64,000 bases of DNA from Manduca sexta (lineage: Eukaryota; Arthropoda; Insecta; Lepidoptera; Sphingidae): assembly GCF_014839805.1 (NCBI RefSeq), contig NC_051121.1, positions 6,617,116 to 6,681,115 on the forward strand, in the 5' to 3' direction. The notes under the pieces were generated by a model that searched no databases, was not told the origin of the DNA, and saw only the letters and a program-made list of their open reading frames with translations. Each line of letters starts with the position of its first letter. Position 1 is the first letter of the stretch. Shown piece after piece: positions 54,001 to 63,000 of this stretch. A program made the translations under genes and the position numbers.

Positions 54001-57000
54001 CCCTTGTTACATAGCGGCATAGCTGCAGTTCGTATTGGGTTCGATCCCCAGTTCGGGTATAGTGATATTAGTCTAGAGTCTGTAATTGTGATTCGCCTTT
54101 CGCCATTACAGGTGTAGGTGCGGTTACACTTGTGCTTTTTTTACTTACTTAGAAAAGCGAGTAGAGTCCAGATTGTGTCGACTCATGAGAGTTGATATCC
54201 TCGTCAGTTGACACAATTGTATATGTGCCGGACAATCCTGGAACGCAGTGTACTCAGGTGGGTGTAGGTATAGGTAAGCGAGTGCGGGTGTGTGCGCAGG
54301 CGCGGATCGTGGCGCCGGCGCTGTGCCACGGCGAGACGGGCGCGGCGGCGGCGCTGCGCGCGTTCCTGGTGGCGGACGGGCGCGCGCCCGCCGCCGCGCT
54401 GCTGCCCGCCGAGGGCGCGCTCTTCCTCACCAACTACCGCCTCGTGTTCAAGGGCACGCCCACCGACCCCTACGGTAAGTACATACTTATCTGCCAAACA
54501 AATAAACCATCATCAATACGATTTGTGACTATGAGATCACAACATAAAACCAAACAAATTATGTATAAGCAATCTAAACTAAAGGGTATTATTAAAACTA
54601 TTACAATATTACGTTATTTTTTAACTCAGTAAGAATGTTAACCTTCAACACAATTGATCTATAACAACCATTTTAAACCATTGCAGCGTGCGAACAGACG
54701 GTGATACGATCGTTTCCAATATGTTCCCTGACGAGGGAGAAAGTGGTGCGCACCCACTACCTGCCGCACCTGGAACAGTCGCTGCAGGAGGGGCTGCAGC
54801 TCAGATCTGCTACATTCCAACTTATTAAGGTACGCTTATAACATAAATAGACAGATATAGGCACGCGTTGTGAGCACTCTCGTGATTGGTCGATTTGACA
54901 TCCAACGTCCCGATGTGTAACGCTATTGGTTACTTAATTCATGCCCGTTGTCTCTTGGCTTACATGTCCTATGGGGCTACTATACATAAGCTCGCCTCCA
55001 CCATTGATTTGTGCTCATGACTTGTGTCGTTTACAATAATAATGCCAAATAAACTTTTTTTTAGTTATGAGGGGACTGGTGCTGCCTCATCCTGCGTATA
55101 GAAGTCTCTGATATATCGCTCTTACAATAATTGCTTCAGTGTGTTTGTTATTTGGTATACCATAAAGGCACTGCAGTTGGCACCAGAATTGAAGGCGATC
55201 AATAGTGTGCCATTAATGATAGTTTCGTTAAGTGGGTTCCTCGTGGTGTAAGGGTTGGTACTGCGTGCAGGTGGCGCTGGACGAGGAGGTGACGAGCGAG
55301 CAGGCGGAGAGCTTCCGCAAGCAGCTGGCGCGGCTGCGGCACCCCGAGCACCCGCTGCTGCACTTCGCGCTGGCGCCGCGCCCCGTGCCGCCGCCCGCGC
55401 ACCACCACGCCAAGCACCACACGCTCAAGTAACTACACCATGCCACTATACTAAACCACTACGAAACGGGAGAGTAGCTTGCTCAACTATTGAACACCTG
55501 CCGCCTTACTTCCGAAACTAGTAGTTCAATAGCATGAACAAGACACAAGCAGGTCCAAATGATAAAAACGTTTATTGACTGAATTAAAAAAAAAAGTTGA
55601 CTAAAGAATATTTTTAAATTATAAATTGTAAAATCAATATAATTTAACGTTATTTTTTTCAGAGGGTTCGCGAAGAAAACTCTATTGAAGACTGCGCGTA
55701 AAGCAGGGTTGAAACCAAAACCGTCAAAACGACAGAAGTACGTCCTGCCATCGGCTGATGCGAGGTCGTTGACGTCACCACCTTTGATGTCTTCGTTGTC
55801 CGCTGACACCTTGTCCTGTACGTAAAAATTACATGAACTTTTCTTTTGACTTCTTTTTATTATGTAATATAAGCGCAAAAGATAGTACAGATCCCACTAA
55901 ATTGTATGGTCATCTAGATTATTTATCACACCGCAACCTAAGTCAATGTTTAGTTTTTGGAAACAATAGCTGTGACTATCCGTGAAAAATTTAATACGAC
56001 TAATTTAATTCGGATGATGTTGCATTGACAGTGGAAGACCTGGATCTGGGCGGCAGCGAGACCACAGAAGCGCCGGCGGCGCGTACGCTGGAGCGCGTGC
56101 GCGAGCGCATCTATGCGCGGGATTGGGCTCGACTCGGCCTCGCTTCTTCTCCGTTCCGCCTCACGCACGCAAACGCCGTTTATACGCTCTGTAGAAGGTA
56201 CATTGACAAGTTTGATGACTTTTATAGCATTACTGGGAAAATAAAAACCCTTCTTTTTCAGACACCACTTGCTTTTTAGTATTAGCCTTTCAACCGTCGG
56301 TATTATGTTGCTTATTTATGGCCAGTTTATTTATTGATAGTATCTGTCAAAATGAGTGGCACTCTTGTGTAAATGATGAGGTTTATGTTGTAGCCTTTGT
56401 GAACGGTTATAGTTGTACAGTAGCTGACCTATGTGTGATTGTGTGTTGCAGCTACCCGGCGGTGGTGTGCGTGCCGGAGGGCGCGGGCGAGGAGTGCGTG
56501 GTGCGCGTGGCGCGCGCGTACCGCCACCACCGCCTGCCCGTGCTCACCTGGAGGCATCCGCGCACCAGGGCGCTACTCGCCAGGTAACCATACTACAAGC
56601 TCTTACTGCTGTGGACATAGTCACAACACGTGCCGGAGGGCGCGGGCGAGGAGTGCGTGGTGCGCGTGGCGCGCGCGTACCGCCACCACCGCCTGCCCGT
56701 GCTCACCTGGAGGCATCCGCGCACCAGGGCGCTACTCGCCAGGTAACCATACTACAAGCTCTTACTGCTGTGGACATAGTCACAACACGTGCCGGAGGGC
56801 GCGGGCGAGGAGTGCGTGGTGCGCGTGGCGCGCGCGTACCGCCACCACCGCCTGCCCGTGCTCACCTGGAGGCATCCGCGCACCAGGGCGCTACTCGCCA
56901 GGTAACCATACTACAAGCTCTTACTGCTGTGGACATAGTCACAACACGTGCCGGAGGGCGCGGGCGAGGAGTGCGTGGTGCGCGTGGCGCGCGCGTACCG

Positions 57001-60000
57001 CCACCACCGCCTGCCCGTGCTCACCTGGAGGCATCCGCGCACCAGGGCGCTACTCGCCAGGTAACCATACTACAAGCTCTTACTGCTGTGGACATAGTCA
57101 CAACACGTGCCGGAGGGCGCGGGCGAGAGTGCGTGGTGCGCGTGGCGCGCGCGTACCGCCACCACCGCCTGCCCGTGCTCACCTGGAGGCATCCGCGCAC
57201 CAGGGCGCTACTCGCCAGGTAACCATACTACAAGCTCTTACTGCTGTGGACATAGTCACAACACGTGCCGGAGGGCGCGGGCGAGGAGTGCGTGGTGCGC
57301 GTGGCGCGCGCGTACCGCCACCACCGCCTGCCCGTGCTCACCTGGAGGCATCCGCGCACCAGGGCGCTACTCGCCAGGTAACCATACTACAAGCTCTTAC
57401 TGCTGTGGACATAGTCACAACACGTGCCGGAGGGCGCGGGCGAGGAGTGCGTGGTGCGCGTGGCGCGCGCGTACCGCCACCACCGCCTGCCCGTGCTCAC
57501 CTGGAGGCATCCGCGCACCAGGGCGCTACTCGCCAGGTAACCATACTACAAGCTCTTACTGCTGTGGACATAGTCACAACACGTGCCGGAGGGCGCGGGC
57601 GAGGAGTGCGTGGTGCGGAACTTGGTGAACCACCAAAATTTACAATTTTAGTCTTAGTAGTGTGCTATTAAAACTATCTTATATAATCGATACTATCGAA
57701 TGATATATGAAGATTTAAAGAATCGATAAAATCACTTGTGTTTTGTATAACTTATATTGCTACAGTAAAGACAAAATTTAAAATATGTTTAAAGAATAAA
57801 AATATTCAAATAAATAAAAATCACCACTTTTGGTTTGCGCCTTTTTAATAAATTTATATATTACTTTAATTCATATCGATAACTAAATTACAGATCGGCA
57901 GCATCGAATCACAAAGGCGTCATCGGTATGTTAAAGGCGACGCATCAGACACAAGGTGCGGCGCAAAGTGGCACCGAAACCACATCCACTTTAGAACAGG
58001 TGTGTCTAATATTTATATTAATTTACTCCCAAAGAAATTGGTTTATCGGAGAATTTTCTTAAGGACGCCTACGTTCAGTATTAACGGCGATAAGCTGATA
58101 AACTGATTGAAATAACTGGTAGAGTTTTCAATCTTCTAGTTCGGTTTGAAGTTTGTGCGAATGACAATCGTGCACGTTCTGAGTTTACATCCGAATAGAA
58201 CACTGCGGGCGTTTGTATTGGCCTTTCTTACTTGAGAGCGTACTTGGATTTTATCGATAATTATACTTATTCCTAAGCGACTATTTTTGCTATTGTAGAT
58301 TATTGCTGGCATACGTTAGAACGTAACGTTGGTTAGAACCAATTCTTAAAAAAATCATAGAAATTAAAATCGCTTTCTATCGGATGTCGTAGGAGCGCTA
58401 CTTGTCGATGATAGTTGCGTGTACCCCGGCGTCTCGTGGCGACCTCGAGGACTCCAGTCTCAGTCTGGACTCGTTACTACTGTGCTGTGAAGACCAGCAG
58501 CCGACGCACACCCCGCTGTTGACCAAAGCGGCTGGAACCCTTGGGTGAGGTTATATTTTATATACATCGACAGTTGAAGGTATAATTGACAAAGCGACAA
58601 GTCTTTTTTTAAATTTTAACTAGTTTAAAAAACAGAGAAATGTGCTGATTCCAAATATGTATAATAGTTGTCGTCGCAAAAAAATTTCGCTTTAGGCAAT
58701 TAGCCGTTCAACCGTCGACATGTATTTATATACAAAGTTGATATATAAGTGTGGGGACGGGTGTGCGTGCGTGCGCACTTGTTTGTATACGTGTCTTTCT
58801 AATAGACCATCGACTTGTTATCTATAAGTGATGTGCTGCTGTTTTGTCGCAGCGTACTGGGTCGCGGTAGCGGTGGCAAGGGGTCAACAGGTGCGCGACA
58901 TTTCGGCCGCTGGGGCTCGCTCAAGGACCGGCGCCAGCCCTCGCACCTGGAGCTGGCGCCGCGACACCGCCTCTCTACTGCTGATGTTGACTCCGGTGAG
59001 TACTTGTAGGAGGCTAGATCGTGCTGAAGTCGATAGATTTATTGCCAACAAAATGTATGTGATATGATGTATATTTTGTTAATTTTTACTTGCACTTTCA
59101 ATATTATGAGTATTTACAAATACAAATAGACAAATAAACTATATACTTTATGAAAATATATATTTTGCGGGGATTAACTATCGGTCATTTTATTTTGAGT
59201 TCATAATTGTCCTGGAAAAAATTATGTACACTCGTAGCTCCGTTGCTACATGAAATAAGGTCCAATGAATGACTAGTAGCTTTTTTAATATCAATACGTA
59301 ACAATGTGTTCTGTGTGTGTAGTGGGTGCGCACGGCAGCCAGCCAGAGTGGTGGTCGGCGGGCGGCGAGGCGGGGCGGCGCGCGGCGCTGTACGTGCTGA
59401 CGGACAAGGGCGGCGGCGCGGCCTGCGCGGGCGCCGAGCTCGTGCCCGTCGAGTACCCCGAGGCGCGCGCCACCCGACACGCCTTCAAGAAGCTCATGCG
59501 CGCCGCCGTGCCCTCCGCGCCGCCGCAGCCAGACGACCCCGGCTTCCTAAGGTTACATTGCGATTATTCTACCTTTTATAAGTCAAAGTCACTATTAGAA
59601 CTCACACGAAATAATTTTCACTGAATAGTGAAAGTGGAAAGCTTAACTTAGTACTAATATAGAGAACAATATGAAACCTTTCGTAACGCGATATTTTAGT
59701 AAGAGATGACGTACTTCATGTTTTGTCGGAGTGTGTGCGGAATGGGCCTCATACTTTGAGCTTTAATGTGGGCAGCATAAATAACTTTTTGTCGGTTCCT
59801 GTATCGGAAGAGGCTAAAGCTTTATTAAAAAAATATTTTGATTTCATCAAAATTTAGTAGGCACGGGTAGAAGTGGACGTACGGAGCGACATAGTTGCGA
59901 AATATCGACCAAGCTCCTTAAATAAAGATTAAAAAAAAAAAGTGATATATTCGGGTTTTTTTATTTTATTAAATCATCTTTTTTCTTAGGTTAATAGAAG

Positions 60001-63000
60001 AATCAGGCTGGCTATGGCAGCTCCGGCAGTTATTCCAGCTTTCCGGAGCTGTGGTTGATCTTCTGGACCTACAGGGATCATCAGTTCTGTTATCCTTAGA
60101 GGATGGGTGGGATGCCACCGCGCAAGTACGTAGATCGTTTTCCAAGTTTTAATTGCGAAAGTATATTTTTAAAAACGGAATACTATGAATATAGGTAACT
60201 TAAAATTAAAAAATATAATAAATTTTAATAACAACTAGGCTGCAAACAGGTCCAGTTGTTGAATTAAATACATCAATTTTATTTGTCTGCACTCCCCCAT
60301 GTGTGTCCTTAAAAAGGGGTACAAAGTTTCACGTATTAATATATAAGTAATAATATTATTGTTGTCGGTTTATTCCAGATATCATCACTAGCACAAATTT
60401 GTTTGGAACCATATTACAGAACATTAGAAGGGTTTAGAATAATAGTGGAGAAGGAATGGCTCGCGTTGGGGCACAAATTTCAGCAGCGATCGAACATAGC
60501 GGCGACACCACAGCAGGGCTTCACACCGACATTCCTCATGTTCTTGGATGCTGTGCATCAAGTAAGAACTGAAATATGGACAACAATATTCAAATATAGA
60601 CTCCTTCATTTTTTACACCGGAAAGATGTAGAACTTCTTAGAAAGATTTTACCTTAGTTTATCATTATCGTCTTGTTATTAGTTTAAGGAACATAATAAG
60701 TTTTTTTTATTTCGATAGATAGATAAATATGTAGATTCATCAGCCACAGGAAGTCCATTAGCATGGCCTCGTCTAAAGTTTATACAGAATAATTGACATC
60801 ATTTGATATCGATATTAAAATTCATGTATGAATTTATATCGATAGTTAGACTAGTATCGATACTGACCCGAGATGCACTCGCAGCTGCAGAAGCAGTTCC
60901 CGCTGGCGTTCGAGTTCAACGAGTACTACCTGCGGTTCGTGGCGTACCACAGCGTGTCGTGTCGCTTCCGCACGTTCCTGCTCGACAGCGAGGCGCAGCG
61001 GGCCGAGCTCGGCATCACCGCCGCCGACGACCGCCGCGCTGACGCCAGCCGGATGGTAACATACACACACTTATTTTTCGTGATTTTTCGATCAGTTTAG
61101 TATCACATATTTAATTCAGTCGTAATGTATTAAGTATTGGGAGCGTAAAAGTACTTTAACTTCAACGTATTAGAATTGAGAATTAGTTACAATATTTTTT
61201 TTTATCTAACTACTTTTTATTACTAAATTTGAATTCTAAATAACGAAGTCCCTTAACATTAGTCAGTAAGCTACAAATGTTTCCAATAAGTCAAGTATCG
61301 TTCTAGATTTCATAAAATACATAGGAATGTTATGTTAATTTCCACCATTGTTACCATGTGTGTCAGGGCGTGGAGACGGGCGCGGGGTCGGAGGAGGAGT
61401 GCGGGGGGTGCGGCTCGTTCGGGGGCTCGTCGCCGCGCGCGCCGCACATGGGCCACTCGCTGTTCGACTACATCGACAAGCACCACCAGAAGTCGCCCAT
61501 CTTCTACAACTTCTTGTACACGCCGGACCTCGACAACCCTGTAAGCCATTCTCACTATACACTATACAACTTCAACTCAACTAATAAATCCATATCTGTT
61601 GTTTCATTACCGAAAGTAAACCGCCCTAGTGAATTGCAATAATGACATAAATTATTTTATAACATATTTTTCGAACATATGATAGATGTTACAGTATTAA
61701 CATATATACACTTCTACCGCTATACTTTTAGCAACTAATACAGCCGCGTCGAATTAATAGTTCACGTGGCATGAGTCGTTTAAATGCCAGATTGTGTGCA
61801 GGTGTTGCGGCCGGTGTCGTCGGTGTGCGCGCTGGAGGTGTGGCAGTACTACACGGGCGAGGAGCTGTCGCACGGCGCGCCCTACGACCTGGAGCTGCTG
61901 GCGCCGCCCGACCACGACCGGCAGCCGCCGCGCAGGGTCGTCACCGCGGGGTCAGTGGGATTTTGTTTCTGATACTGAACGCAACAGATTATGCGACTTG
62001 ATAGGTAGCTTCAGGTTGGCCGATCATTTGGGAGGAAAGCAAAATATAGCAATGATCTGCTATTTTTAACGGCCAAAAGAAACACTTATAGCAAAATTAT
62101 TATTTCACTTTAGACTAATTAATACATTTCATTAAAGATACGACAGCATATCGCGAAGCATGCCGGACGCGTTCACGGGTTTGTTGGAGCGCATCCGACA
62201 GCTCGAATTAGAGCTGGGCCATCTGCCGCAGAAGTGGCGTGTCCGGTGGGACCAACTAGAGCTGCCCAACACTGTTGAGCTCCAGGTAACGTACTCATAT
62301 CTACACACGCAAATTGTATTGTTATTCGATAAAATAGAAGTCCGTTGCAGTTTAAAGACAACATTACAAGCGAAACCGTTTATTTGTGTTGTAGCGCAAC
62401 TCGTCAATGTGTAGCGGCGTGGTGCGGCGCGCGACGCTGGGCTGGCACAAGCGCAGCACGCTGGAGGTGCTGGTGCGCGGGCGTCTCGCCGCAGGCGCGG
62501 GCGGCGGGGGCGGGGGCGCCGCCGGACAGGGGGGCGGGGGCGCTGCGCATCGCTGGGCTGCTGCTGCGCCCGCCGCACACACCGCCGCGACTGCCAGGTC
62601 AGGATTTGATAGATATTTAGCGGCGTAAAGGTAGACGCCACTGTAGAGGAACAGATGGTTATGTTCCTCTATGGAAGGGGAAGATTTCCAGTCAGGCAGA
62701 TGTTGCGCCTGACCGGCCACGGCCCCTCCGACAGTTTCTATTCGGAGATGGTATATATGCTGCACGTCGCGCAAATTGTGCAAGCGTGACTCAAGATCGA
62801 TGTCGCCATCTATCGTGATTGCTGTGTGATTATCACTCCAGTTGTGTCATTGCATCGATCCTCTTGCAGTTCCGGCGATGTTGACAAGATGGCGGTATAT
62901 GCACTAACTGTACCGCCACAGATATTCAGTCACTTGTGGTATTATATCGTTAGTCGAGCACTAGTGTAACAAACACTATGGTCCCTGCAGATGCGGCGCG

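Noticed and set aside
56439..57671. 410-codon open frame, with 263- and 173-codon relatives
   Set aside because: It runs through the 159-bp tandem array out of the Sbf frame; the length comes from the unit being divisible by three. The repeated Arg/Ala/Cys-rich text has no protein character.
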